Source: Mikania micrantha (taxonomy: Eukaryota > Streptophyta > Magnoliopsida > Asterales > Asteraceae). From it: a stretch of DNA of 64,000 nucleotides. The notes under the pieces are model-generated. The model saw only the letters and a program-made list of their open reading frames with translations, was not told where the DNA came from and searched no databases. Position numbers and translations under genes: made by a program. Below, one piece after another: positions 35,151 to 47,525 of the stretch (positions are counted from its first letter, which is position 1; every line of letters starts with the position of its first letter). The stretch is from positions 1,922,001-1,986,000 of the forward strand of contig CM018697.1 in NCBI GenBank assembly GCA_009363875.1, written 5' to 3'.

Positions 35151-36041
35151 TGTACTTACTTATGATTAATGAAATTTCCTCACTTATTTGATTTGTTTGT
35201 CTCTAAATATATGTTTACGCATGCCTAATGACATATAGACACTAATAATACAAATCATTCGTTAAAGGGCTTACTTGTTAATTGATCCTAACAGCATTCT
35301 GTTGTACTATTATGTGCATCTAAAGACCTTTTTTGTATTAAGTTTGACTCCCAGGTTTGGGTTTGAAAAGTTCAGTTATGAACAACCTAAGGAAGAATGT
35401 GTGCCCCTATCAATGCTTTATATTTAACTGCTATTATTGTTTGGCGAGTGAAAAACTTATCTACATACATTTATGAATTGTGTATGTGTGTTGTCGTTTA
35501 AACATATTGATTAAAGATATTTTTGTGAATATCTAAAACTTGTTTTTGGAACGAGGACAATAGAGAACTTAGAAATCACATGCTAAGCTGAAATATTTAA
35601 GCATGTAAATGTGTAAAGAATGATTATTTAAAAGTTAATGAAAAGCTTAAGTAGACTAGATAGAGGACATTAGATGATATGTAACCCATGTAATCAAAAT
35701 ATTTTGTAGCATTCTGATGTAATATTATGTGCATCATATCTAGAGTTTTTTTTTCTTTTCTTTTTTTTAAATAAAGTTGAAGGTTGAATATAAGTTTGGT
35801 TACATTTTGTGCTATGATAAAAAAATTTCATACTTTTCTGAAGATAATTCTTTTATATTAAATTGTTATGAAAGAAGTTAAGTTTGACATTTTGGCTAGC
35901 AAAGAATATGTTATTCATACAAAAGGTATTTTAATTTATTTGTAATTAAATAAAAAAAACAAACAATAAATATTCCAAAAATTACAAAAAACAGTAGGTC
36001 TTGTAATCATCCTCAAAGAATATTAACTATATGGACAAGGA
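35151..36041. other. Copia 3' flank and junction with unit B
   Basis: No gene. Two diverged copies of an AGCATTCTG..ATTATGTGCATC motif lie at about 35293 and 35708. From about 35830 the sequence is homologous to 21985-22190 and leads into P450 copy 2. No copy of the copia left LTR is present, so the 3' LTR is missing or unrecognisable. Confidence 0.6.
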
Positions 36042-37463
36042 TTACATGTAGAGGTTCATATGGGACAATCGTTGAGATGGTATTGCAATGAGAGGTTTCT
36101 TCTTTCTAAGTGTTATACCAAAATCTTCGCATAGGTCATGCTTCTCACCATGCGGCAAGCTCCAGTTAAAGGAGTGCAAGAGGGAAGCCGAAATAAACAT
36201 CAACATTTTCTCTGCCAAAGGCAAACCTGGACACAATCTTCTCCCTGAACCAAATGGAAAGAAGTTCAAATTGTTTCCATTATACCATTTTTTTGTCTCG
36301 AGGCATGTCAAGAACCTCTCAGGCTTGAAGTCCAAGGGGTTGTCCCAATACCGAGGATCCTGATGGATCGACCACACATTTAGAAGGATGGTGCTACCCT
36401 TTGGAACTGTGTACCCACCTACCGTGCAATCCTGGCTTGGTGACCGTGGGATTAGGAAAGGGACTACAGGATGCAACCTTAGTGTTTCCTTAATCGTTGC
36501 ATCTAAATATTTTAGTTTTGGGAGATGAGATTCTTCCACCATGTTGTTTAGTCCTACAATTTCTTCGAACTCTTTTTGAACCTTTTCCATTACATCATGA
36601 TTTTGCATAACCTCTGCCATTACCCATTCTATAAGAGTTGCTGTTGTTTCGGCTCCAGCAATCATGACGTCCTGTTACAAAAAAGTTTAACAACATTATT
36701 TTAACGCGACCCGGAATTTATAGTTGACAATGCATGCGACCCACAAAATGTAGTATGTGAAACATATAAACAAACAAACAAACAAACAAACAAATTTACC
36801 CGGTATATTCCCACTTTTCAGTAGGGTCTGGGGGGAAGGATGACAAACCTTACTCTATCCCAGTTCGGATAGAGAGGTTGCTCCGAAAGAGTCACAAACT
36901 CAAAATTATCGTTTGAAGTTGATCATTCCAATTAACATTTTTAACGTTATATATATAAAATAAGTAAAATAACGTTAAAATTAGGACAATTTTACTTTGG
37001 CCCTTTGAGGGCCAACACATATAATACCCGAAAAAAAAATATATATATAACAGTTAAATAAATAAATAAAATATTAAATATTAATTAAATTAAAACTCAA
37101 TAAACAAATTAAATGATAAATATAAATTAATAACGTTCCAACAAATTTAATTACAGGTTTCGACGAATTAGTAAGGCAAGTTAATTACCGAACATTTAGA
37201 CAACCGGGATAATTAAACTATTTAAACTAATAACATTCGACTCAGTTATTTTAAACAAACCGAAACGAATGTTCTAATCTTGTACCTAAATGTTTAGAAT
37301 AGTGAAAATTCCATTTAAATGTCATTTTTTTTTAAAAATTGGTAACATCTATTTAAATATCCATCGACTCGCACTCGCAACCGTATTCAACTGAAATGAA
37401 AACGGACATAGAAACTGACCCATACTAGAACCGTATCCTAATTCTATTTATTATGTACTCTAT

Positions 37464-37545
<82 letters not shown>

Positions 37546-40500
37546 TGAAATCTTCCTATTCAAGATTTGTAAACCGACTTCACAACCACAAATATATATT
37601 ATATTTAAAGTTCTATGGATATTTTTCCATCCCAAACTGTGTTCTGTTTCCAACCACACAAAATAAACATATATAAAATAAGAAATTACGTAACAATCCC
37701 TTCTCATACAAGGAAACTGATTAAATGTAATTGCAAGTTTCATGGTTATCTCATTCCTCAGTCAACAACTTCCTTCAATCTCCTTTTTGTCGATCATGTT
37801 CATAAACCATGACTACAAATTTTTATCTACCATTTGAAACCTATTAAATTAATCACACTCTGGCATCATGATAAACCATGAAGGAAATTAACTATCTGGT
37901 AACTTCTAACCTGGAGCTTTGATATCATGATGATTGCATAACCATCACCGGAGCTAGCTACAACCAGAAACAAGACCGGCGAGTGAAACCGACAACCCTG
38001 CGTTTACGTTCAACCAACGATCGTTCGATTCCGTAGCACAGTTGCAAACCCTTCTCTGACTCGCTCTCATACTATTGTTAAGGTAAGGGTTCCGATATTT
38101 TAGAGTTTTATAACTCCGGTTAGATCATAAGTTAAACCGGGGTAAACGGGTTAAGGATGGTTTCATCAAAATCACAAGGTTCGGGAAAGGTAACAAATAT
38201 CGTTTTTATTTATAATGAAATTGTTAGTCATTTTATTTGAAATCAAGATTTTTGTGTGAATTTGGAAATTTGTACGTAAGTGCCATGTTGTATGGAAATT
38301 TGAAAGTAAAAGAAAGAAGATGAAGTCATGGATGCTAAAGTTAATTAACAAACCAGCAACTTCAATAATAATTATATTACCAGTTCAATTAGGTATAATT
38401 CTTTTTGTTAACTTTTAGCTTGAGTCTTGGTTAAAATATATATATATAAATAAATAAGAAATGGACAAAGCTATTAAAGATCTAAATAATTAAACATCCT
38501 AAAATATAGATGCAGTAGTTAGAATCTTCGTTTAGAGAAGCAGAGGTTGGGGTTCGAATCTGGCCAGAGAGCCTCTTTTTCTTGTTAATTTTTGATGTTT
38601 CAAAACAAATTCTTGCTAACTTTGTTGTAGATAAAAAAACCGCCATATATAATTTTTAGAAGCTATAGACTAGTTAGAAAATTTCAAACATTAATAAACA
38701 ATTGTGAATCTTCTTAAAAATATGTGTATGTTTTAAATTGGCATAAATCTTAACTTTTCGATCGAAAACGTTTAAATCGTTAATTAACAAAATGAACAAT
38801 CATTTATAAAACGTTAATAAACTACTTTATAAAATAAATCGATTACGTGTACTAATTAGAATTCGTTTAAACTAACGTGATATCACACGAAAACCACAGA
38901 TTATCGAATCATTGGAATCCGGACTACTCGCTTATTATCTGATTTCTTGCTGAATTATTTGCTAAGGTTAAGGTACGGATTCCATTTATTTTACTCAAAG
39001 TATAAATTCTGTTATCCGTTATTGTACGGATTCTGTTTATTTAACTCAGAGTATATTTGTTTATTTTGTTCGTTATATTCATTTCAATAAGTTGAACCGT
39101 TTGATTTCGAGCATCATTTGATATCGATTTGTTAAGCATGCGATATAATTATTAAATTGTATTCATTATCGCATGTTCCGTTATATCAACTTCTAAAATC
39201 ATTGCATTTGAACTTTGTTTAGATATTTGATTATCTGTTAATTGTAAACTGTTTCAAATCCGATACCCGAGCAAAGCCTCCGGTAGGTGATTCTACCGGT
39301 GCGTCATTGGGGCATCAATGGCGTAGCACTTTCCGTGACGGTGTGACTGGTTCACGGCGTCTCCATATTTTGGCAGTTGAGGAGTGATATTTTGGGAGGC
39401 GTATGGACTGGTCCTAGGATATTTGTTTTGTTTTGGTGAGTGTTGGTGTGTGCCCACATACAGCTCACAATTCGGTACATTAGGCCGACGGGTCTGTGTA
39501 CACCATTTGTTTTGTTTTGTGCTCAAATGGGTATCTCTTTACCATACGACGTATTTGATTATGTATTCGTTCTGATAAATTGCATTTGTTAATCGTATGG
39601 TTAGTTCGTTCTGACATTCGTTATCATATGTTATGATTATTTCAATTGCAATCATTTCGCGGATCGTATTATTTCCACAATTGTTATTCTTTGTCACTCT
39701 TTAATCAGTTCCCGTTTTCAGATTTAACAACCAGTACAATTGTTCTTCCGTCACTGAGCAATTTTTGGCTCAGCCGTATTTCTTTTTGTTGTTTTTCTTT
39801 GTTTTTTTTAAACAGGTACTCATGGGATTCAAGGGACGTGTGAAGAGAAGATAAAAAGATTAGAAAGCTATTATGATAGTAAATGATGTAATTAGATATT
39901 TCGTATTTAATTAGTGTTAATTCATTTAATATAGAAATACTCATTGTTCTGACATCTGTAATAGTGACACGCCAGCCCTAGCTGGGTTGGGGTGTTGCAG
40001 TTTATGGTATCAGAGCAAAGGCTCTTTCCTGTAGAAAACTTAAACTAAATAAGTAAGATATGTGAGGCTAATGGGTAGACATCGGGTTAGGATTTTAAAT
40101 TTTCTAACATATTATTTTATTTTCCTAAATCGATTAATTTCATTATAGATGTCTTCTGAAAATACGCAAACTGATCCTGCGATTACTGCTGCTATCAATC
40201 AAGCATTCACGGAACAAATTCCAAATATCGTGGAAAGAATCATGGGACGGTTAAATCATAACCAGAATAATCTACCTCCTCCTCCGCTGTATCCACCTCC
40301 TCATATTCCGAATCCTCCTCCGTTTGATCCCGAAACTCATACCGAAAATACAACCTCAGGAATTCATGAGTGGCTGACCAGATTTCAGAAACAAAAGCCA
40401 CGATCTTTTAGTTCTGCACCTGATCCTATGGATGCATGTAACTGGATCATGCATATTGAGAAGATTTTTGAAGTCTTAGGAGTCGAAGAACAATTTAAGG

Positions 40501-42015
40501 TGAGGTTAGCAGCTTACAAGCTTGAAGATGATGCACAATCCTGGTGGAGGGGAATCAAGCATGCTCAAGGTGGAGATGTTTACGCAGCTACGTTGGCTTG
40601 GAATGAATTCAAGGAAGTATTTTATCGACAATACTTCCCAACCTCGCACCAAGAAAAATATTATCGAGAATATGCTATGATTGCACAAAGGGATGACGAA
40701 CCGATGATGGGATTCATGGCTAGATTCACGCGTCTGGCTAGTTTTCTGGGAGAAGCCGCTGGAAATCAACAGGCCCAAGCTAACAAAATTAAGTGGGCAG
40801 TATGTGAAAGGTTTAGAAAGTTAATTGTGATGAATAAGTTTAATAACATCACCGAGGTTGCTGATGCAGTTCAGACGCTAGAGTTAGCGGAGAAGATGAT
40901 TTCTACTGGGGAGAACCGAAAAAGGGATCGTGATGATAACAATCATATCTCTTCTGGAAACAAAAAGGTGCAATCAAATGGTCCTAACCGTCAAACCCAA
41001 ATGCAGATGTATCAACCACCAAAACAAGAAAGAAACCACAATTTTATTGAGATATGCAAACATTGTGGGAAGACGCATCGAGGCACATGCTATCGATTGA
41101 CGGGAGCATGTTTTCAATGTGGACAAACTGGTCATCTTGCTAAGGACTGTAAGAATCCAAAACCTCGACATAATGGGAATGATGGAGGGACTACTGTACC
41201 TCGTAATATTGGTGGGCGAGTTTTTGCATTGACATCTGACTAGATTTTTGTCACTCCAAATAATCATGCAAAAATAACTTAGTAAGAGAATAGGATGTCA
41301 ATAAATAACGAAGTAGTTTGTAGCAAGTTTTAATCGTTTTACTTTATGTGTAAGAACCGTTAATTAATAGTCGTTAAAAGTGTGTTATCTTTGAAATTTC
41401 ATGAATTGTTTTGATATTCGACTTGTTGGAAAACTTAGGAACTTGTATTCGTGATAAGTTGCCTTTTTCGAAAGAAAAAAAAAATAAATGAATAAGTCTA
41501 TAAATCTAAAAATAAACCGTTCTGTAAAATCTGAAATTTCGAGGACGAAATTTTTCTATGGGGGGTTGAATTATAATACCCGAAAAAAAAATATATATAT
41601 AACAGTTAAATAAATAAATAAAATATTAAATATTAATTAAATTAAAACTCAATAAACAAATTAAATGATAAATATAAATTAATAACGTTCCAACAAATTT
41701 AATTACAGGTTTCGACGAATTAGTAAGGCAAGTTAATTACCGAACATTTAGACAACCGGGATAATTAAACTATTTAAACTAATAACATTCGACTCAGTTA
41801 TTTTAAACAAACCGAAACGAATGTTCTAATCTTGTACCTAAATGTTTAGAATAGTGAAAATTCCATTTAAATGTCATTTTTTTTTAAAAATTGGTAACAT
41901 CTATTTAAATATCCATCGACTCGCACTCGCAACCGTATTCAACTGAAATGAAAACGGACATAGAAACTGACCCATACTAGAACCGTATCCTAATTCTATT
42001 TATTATGTACTCTAT

Positions 42016-42097
<82 letters not shown>

Positions 42098-45000
42098 TGA
42101 AATCTTCCTATTCAAGATTTGTAAACCGACTTCACAACCACAAATATATATTATATTTAAAGTTCTATGGATATTTTTCCATCCCAAACTGTGTTCTGTT
42201 TCCAACCACACAAAATAAACATATATAAAATAAGAAATTACGTAACAATCCCTTCTCATACAAGGAAACTGATTAAATGTAATTGCAAGTTTCATGGTTA
42301 TCTCATTCCTCAGTCAACAACTTCCTTCAATCTCCTTTTTGTCGATCATGTTCATAAACCATGACTACAAATTTTTATCTACCATTTGAAACCTATTAAA
42401 TTAATCACACTCTGGCATCATGATAAACCATGAAGGAAATTAACTATCTGGTAACTTCTAACCTGGAGCTTTGATATCATGATGATTGCATAACCATCAC
42501 CGGAGCTAGCTACAACCAGAAACAAGACCGGCGAGTGAAACCGACAACCCTGCGTTTACGTTCAACCAACGATCGTTCGATTCCGTAGCACAGTTGCAAA
42601 CCCTTCTCTGACTCGCTCTCATACTATTGTTAAGGTAAGGGTTCCGATATTTTAGAGTTTTATAACTCCGGTTAGATCATAAGTTAAACCGGGGTAAACG
42701 GGTTAAGGATGGTTTCATCAAAATCACAAGGTTCGGGAAAGGTAACAAATATCGTTTTTATTTATAATGAAATTGTTAGTCATTTTATTTGAAATCAAGA
42801 TTTTTGTGTGAATTTGGAAATTTGTACGTAAGTGCCATGTTGTATGGAAATTTGAAAGTAAAAGAAAGAAGATGAAGTCATGGATGCTAAAGTTAATTAA
42901 CAAACCAGCAACTTCAATAATAATTATATTACCAGTTCAATTAGGTATAATTCTTTTTGTTAACTTTTAGCTTGAGTCTTGGTTAAAATATATATATATA
43001 AATAAATAAGAAATGGACAAAGCTATTAAAGATCTAAATAATTAAACATCCTAAAATATAGATGCAGTAGTTAGAATCTTCGTTTAGAGAAGCAGAGGTT
43101 GGGGTTCGAATCTGGCCAGAGAGCCTCTTTTTCTTGTTAATTTTTGATGTTTCAAAACAAATTCTTGCTAACTTTGTTGTAGATAAAAAAAACCGCCATA
43201 TATAATTTTTAGAAGCTATAGACTAGTTAGAAAATTTCAAACATTAATAAACAATTGTGAATCTTCTTAAAAATATGTGTATGTTTTAAATTGGCATAAA
43301 TCTTAACTTTTCGATCGAAAACGTTTAAATCGTTAATTAACAAAATGAACAATCATTTATAAAACGTTAATAAACTACTTTATAAAATAAATCGATTACG
43401 TGTACTAATTAGAATTCGTTTAAACTAACGTGATATCACACGAAAACCACAGATTATCGAATCATTGGAATCCGGACTACTCGCTTATTATCTGATTTCT
43501 TGCTGAATTATTTGCTAAGGTTAAGGTACGGATTCCATTTATTTTACTCAAAGTATAAATTCTGTTATCCGTTATTGTACGGATTCTGTTTATTTAACTC
43601 AGAGTATATTTGTTTATTTTGTTCGTTATATTCATTTCAATAAGTTGAACCGTTTGATTTCGAGCATCATTTGATATCGATTTGTTAAGCATGCGATATA
43701 ATTATTAAATTGTATTCATTATCGCATGTTCCGTTATATCAACTTCTAAAATCATTGCATTTGAACTTTGTTTAGATATTTGATTATCTGTTAATTGTAA
43801 ACTGTTTCAAATCCGATACCCGAGCAAAGCCTCCGGTAGGTGATTCTACCGGTGCGTCATTGGGGCATCAATGGCGTAGCACTTTCCGTGACGGTGTGAC
43901 TGGTTCACGGCGTCTCCATATTTTGGCAGTTGAGGAGTGATATTTTGGGAGGCGTATGGACTGGTCCTAGGATATTTGTTTTGTTTTGGTGAGTGTTGGT
44001 GTGTGCCCACATACAGCTCACAATTCGGTACATTAGGCCGACGGGTCTGTGTACACCATTTGTTTTGTTTTGTGCTCAAATGGGTATCTCTTTACCATAC
44101 GACGTATTTGATTATGTATTCGTTCTGATAAATTGCATTTGTTAATCGTATGGTTAGTTCGTTCTGACATTCGTTATCATATGTTATGATTATTTCAATT
44201 GCAATCATTTCGCGGATCGTATTATTTCCACAATTGTTATTCTTTGTCACTCTTTAATCAGTTCCCGTTTTCAGATTTAACAACCAGTACAATTGTTCTT
44301 CCGTCACTGAGCAATTTTTGGCTCAGCCGTATTTCTTTTTGTTGTTTTTCTTTGTTTTTTTTAAACAGGTACTCATGGGATTCAAGGGACGTGTGAAGAG
44401 AAGATAAAAAGATTAGAAAGCTATTATGATAGTAAATGATGTAATTAGATATTTCGTATTTAATTAGTGTTAATTCATTTAATATAGAAATACTCATTGT
44501 TCTGACATCTGTAATAGTGACACGCCAGCCCTAGCTGGGTTGGGGTGTTGCAACACATATACACATTATATGTGTGCACCACAAATAAAACATTATATAA
44601 AGCTTAGTTACTTACCACAAGAAGTGCCTTTATGTGGGTGATGTCAAGCGGTGTTCCGTCTTCTTGGTTTTTTAGATCTAACAAGATTTGTAAGAAATCT
44701 TTCTTTCCTTCATGACCATGAACTCCTTCATGTGAAATCATGGAGTTCGATTTGGTTCTTTCATCAATCATGCGTTCGATAATTCGATCCATCATCTTAA
44801 GTTGCTTCTTCATGTCCCGCTCGACTCGTTGCAGATCTAACCATGCAAGAATAGGGAAGAAATCAGACAAATTTGGTCGTCCGAAAATCTCATTAATGTT
44901 CTGAGCCACCGTCTGCAACTCAGCACCAAGATGAAGGCTCACTTCAGGTGAAGTGTTTCCCAAAATCATGCTTGTTAGGACGTTCGACTCCGTCAAAAAC

Positions 45001-45518
45001 GAAACTTGGTTTATGTCGACTGCTGTCCCGATTCGACCAAACACATTCTTGATGGTTTTCATAACTTCATCGCTTCGAAAAGAACTACACGCTTCAAGAT
45101 TCTTGTTGCTTAGAGCCTCATGGACGAATATCTTACGAAGCTTACGCCAATGAGAGTTGTTATTAGACCATACTATATCTTGGCCTCCGTATGTTATCAC
45201 GGAGGCCGCGACACTGAGGTTGCGGTTCGCAAAGGTCTGATCTTGGTCACGGGTGATGGATTTTGCTAATTCTGGGGTGTTTATCACGACATGAAGCTTG
45301 CTCCCCAAACGGAGCTTGAAAATCGGACCGTAGGTGTGAGCCATGTTGGTGAGCTGTTTGTGTAGGTCAGGTCCCAGAAATGGAAGGTACCCAACAATTG
45401 GCAAGGAATAAGGACCTGGTGGTAATGGGCTCGAACGTTTTAGCTTGTACCATAATAACATCACTGCTGAAATGGTGATCATACATAATAATTCAATGCT
45501 GCTTATTTGTTGTGTCAT
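36042..45518 (-). CDS. Cytochrome P450, CYP706-like, copy 2 (intron holds a 7.5-kb retroelement)
   Basis: Exon 1 is 44616-45518 and exon 2 is 36042-36671, joined in phase 0 with the same donor (GTAAGT) and acceptor (GTAACAG) as copy 1. The intron is 7944 bp because a gag-only LTR element (37020-44552) sits inside it; without it the intron would be about 400 bp, like its paralogs. The product is 510 residues with AGAETT, ETLR, PERF and FGSGRRLCPG all intact. I count about 14 residue differences from copy 1, for example QKEFEE for QKELEE and HQDPRYWD for HRDPRYWD. The coding sequence shows no damage. Whether the enlarged intron is spliced correctly, or transcription ends early in the LTR, cannot be seen from sequence. 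Confidence 0.88.
37464..37544. repeat. (TAA)n microsatellite in left LTR
   Basis: About 27 TAA/ATA triplets. The right LTR has the same tract at 42016-42096. Confidence 0.95.
38505..38575 (+). other. tRNA-like / RNA polymerase III B-box segment in LTR
   Basis: GGTTCGAATC at 38551 matches the core of a tRNA B box and is preceded by GAAGCAGAGGTTGG. No convincing A box or full cloverleaf is seen, so this may be an old SINE or tRNA fragment. The right LTR has it at 43103. Confidence 0.35.
40005..40016 (+). other. Primer binding site of the TR-GAG element
   Basis: TGGTATCAGAGC, the tRNA-Met type, 5 nt after the left LTR. Confidence 0.9.
40149..41243 (+). CDS. Gag of the TR-GAG element
   Basis: An intact 364-residue ORF. 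The N terminus is hydrophilic with a proline-rich stretch (residues 42-62). The Retrotrans_gag domain lies about 95-215 (DAQSWWRGIKHAQ; WNEFKEVFYRQYFP). Near the C terminus there is an imperfect zinc knuckle (CKHCGKTHRGTC) and a standard CX2CX4HX4C knuckle (CFQCGQTGHLAKDC). It ends NIGGRVFALTSD; GRVFALT resembles the gag-protease junction of chromoviruses, so the frame stops about where protease would begin. It would form virus-like particles and package RNA, while replication must come from an autonomous relative. Intact reading frame and near-identical LTRs agree with recent activity. Confidence 0.92.
   Translation: MSSENTQTDPAITAAINQAFTEQIPNIVERIMGRLNHNQNNLPPPPLYPPPHIPNPPPFDPETHTENTTSGIHEWLTRFQKQKPRSFSSAPDPMDACNWIMHIEKIFEVLGVEEQFKVRLAAYKLEDDAQSWWRGIKHAQGGDVYAATLAWNEFKEVFYRQYFPTSHQEKYYREYAMIAQRDDEPMMGFMARFTRLASFLGEAAGNQQAQANKIKWAVCERFRKLIVMNKFNNITEVADAVQTLELAEKMISTGENRKRDRDDNNHISSGNKKVQSNGPNRQTQMQMYQPPKQERNHNFIEICKHCGKTHRGTCYRLTGACFQCGQTGHLAKDCKNPKPRHNGNDGGTTVPRNIGGRVFALTSD
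41244..41557 (+). other. Non-coding remainder of TR-GAG internal region
   Basis: About 310 bp without an ORF; all of pol is absent. It leads directly to the polypurine tract. Confidence 0.8.
41558..41571 (+). other. Polypurine tract of the TR-GAG element
   Basis: ATGGGGGGTTGAAT directly precedes the right LTR start TATAATACCCG. Confidence 0.75.
41572..44552 (+). repeat. Right LTR of the TR-GAG element
   Basis: 2981 bp, matching 37020-39999 with one extra A in an A-run as the only difference I could find. ACACA follows. Confidence 0.93.
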
Positions 45519-45569
45519 TTGGCCAAATCAAGAAAACTTTGATATGAATTGAACCTACTGGCTGCATCT

Positions 45570-45583
45570 TATATATATATATA
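45570..45583 (-). promoter_or_regulatory. TATA box of P450 copy 2
   Basis: A TATATATATATA run 52-65 bp upstream of the ATG, in the same place as in copies 1 and 3. Confidence 0.6.
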
Positions 45584-46021
45584 CACCACCATGAATATTA
45601 AATATTATATTTGTATGTGTAGTGTGAATATGTATCCATCTTGGTCATTGGCTCAATACTAGTCAAAGTTGATGTATTTTTGTTTTTTAAAGTGAATTAC
45701 CGAGATGGTACATGTGATTTGTTGTTATTTCATTCCTGATTGTTAGGTTTCATAAATTACTCATATAATTCCAAAATTTAAAAATTTGTAACACATATAG
45801 TTGTTATATAAGGTTAATTTGGTCATATATGTGAGGTTAATTTGGTGAGTTAAAGACTATGTTTGGGGCCGTACTAGCAAACATAGGGACGATCTCGGTA
45901 ATTTCCTTTATTTTTTATTTAGTATCCACTTGGAATAGAACATTACAGGGTGTTGAAATCAATAATGCATATGGGTGTTTCAAGTTTCAACTAAAGAATA
46001 CCTTCAATTTTATTAACAATA
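45584..46021. other. Upstream region of P450 copy 2
   Basis: Homologous to the upstream regions of copies 1 and 3, with a damaged copy of the small foldback element (about 45760-45860). No gene. Confidence 0.6.
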
Positions 46022-46831
46022 CTAGATTATTACCCCGTGTATTACACGGGGTTTAATATAAAATAACTATTAATAAAAATTAATTATAAAACAATATTTT
46101 AAAATGAAATGAATAAATTATCTATAATTAAGTATATTAAATGATAAAAAATCAATTAAAAACTTTAATAATTAAAGAATTGATACTTGACTTCCTTATA
46201 TTGTAAGAGCTGAAAATTTTAAACTAATTAACGTTAAAAGCTATCAGTTTCAAAATCAAAAAGGTAAGGTACCCATTTTTTAATTATTAAAGCTAAGTGA
46301 CCTAATTTAAAAATATCATTAAACAAAATGTCCAAAACTGCAATTTTTCCTATCATTTTTATAACTTTTAGTTTTTAAAGTAATTATTTTTTAAGCATTT
46401 TGTGTTAAAAATGTTATTTGTTTATAAAAATCATGTTGTTTAAAAATCTCTGTTTTATAGTTTATTTCATTTTTTTAAAAAAATGTTTTTTTAGAAAACT
46501 TGTTTTGTAGAAAAAGAAAATTCTAAATACCGATGTAACATATATATCTTGTATTTAAAAATCTTTGATTTTTAGAAAAAAATAAATACTTTAGAAACTT
46601 TTTTAATGTGTTTTTTTAAATTGATTTGAAACCATTTTTAACATTAAAAATGTAAATATTCTCATTAATATTTTAGTTCTTTAATAAGAGAGTTAATAAA
46701 ATTATTTAATATGAAAGAGAGTTGAGTTAGATGATAAAATGAAGACATGTGACAATATTGGTTTAAAAACATGACAAGTGTAAAAAATGATTTTTGTTTA
46801 TTATAATAGTAAGATAATATATTAGTACCGA
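46022..46831 (-). mobile_element. Non-autonomous Helitron-like insert
   Basis: Read on the minus strand this 810-bp insert starts TC (46831) and ends CTAG (46022), with a perfect 9-bp-stem hairpin CCCCGTGTA/TACACGGGG (46033-46051) 7 bp before CTAG. It lies between A and T without a target duplication, and the paralogous places in units A and C lack it. TC start, hairpin, CTRR end and A/T target are the Helitron signature. No coding capacity. Confidence 0.7.
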
Positions 46832-46885
46832 TAATGACTTATTTTTGAATTAACATGAGTGAGAACAGTTGCTGGTTTAATTTAA

Positions 46886-47525
46886 CTAGGTTTTTTTCAC
46901 CCCGCGCATTGCGGCGGGTTATCACAGTATCCTCCGAGAATAGATATTATATATCATTTGCATAAAGCATAAATTGCATATCAAAATCAAATTTTAACAT
47001 GAACTCTATACAAATTTTCCATATTTTTCATAAAAACATAAAATCATAAAAATCCATACAAATATGTTACAAAAATAATAGAAAAATACTTGTAAAATCT
47101 TTTTCACCATCAACTAATCGATTGAATTAAAACAGAAACCCAAATATTTAATCAAATATTTCTAAAATTTAATAAAAAACAAATCTTTAAGCAAATCTTT
47201 TAAATTTAATGCCCTCATTTCTGTTTATTAGTTTCAAAATTATAAAACAATTTCTGGTGATTTAAGAGATTTATTATTCAATTTTACAAAAATGTTTTTT
47301 TCACTATATATATATATATATTATTTACTATTAAGTATAATATATCTATTTATTATTTATTTTTGCTATTTAATATATATATATATATATATAGATTTGT
47401 ATTTATTTTCATTTTATTATATATACAATAAAATATCAAAAATCTTTAATTATATATATATATATATATAATAAAATATCAAAAATATACTATTCTTTGA
47501 GTTTCTTTTTAATTATATAGTATAA
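46886..47525 (-). mobile_element. Second Helitron-like insert
   Basis: The left end is CTAG with a GC-rich hairpin (CCCCGC..GCGGG, about 46900-46917), as for a minus-strand Helitron 3' end. Unit C (AATTTAATTAGTTTTCATCAG) shows the empty site. The right junction lacks a clear GA, so the 5' end may be altered. Several TA runs lie inside. No ORF. Confidence 0.5.

Larger units (their letters stand above)
37020..39999 (+). repeat. Left LTR of the TR-GAG element
   Basis: 2980 bp, starting TATAATACCCG and ending GGGGTGTTGCA. The 5' terminus is TA and not the usual TG, and the right LTR shares this. It contains a long (TAA)n run (37464-37544) and a B-box-like GGTTCGAATC. Confidence 0.93.
37020..44552 (+). 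mobile_element. Gag-only LTR retrotransposon (TR-GAG type) in a P450 intron
   Basis: Two direct LTRs of 2980 and 2981 bp flank an internal region of only 1572 bp containing one gag ORF and no pol. The target duplication ACACA lies at 37015-37019 and 44553-44557. The tRNA-Met primer site is intact. The LTRs seem identical except for one A in an A-run (near 38632 and 43184), and their (TAA)n tracts have the same length, so insertion is very recent. Terminal-repeat elements with only gag (TR-GAG) are known in plants and need pol supplied in trans. The element is on the plus strand, opposite to the P450. Confidence 0.93.

Noticed and set aside
37444..37743. ORF encoding a long tyrosine run
   Set aside because: Translation of a (TAA)n microsatellite inside an LTR; also at 41996-42295.
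39293..39843. Small ORFs in the TR-GAG LTR (also at 43846-44396)
   Set aside because: They are identical in both LTRs, lack domains and are not conserved with any family I recognise.
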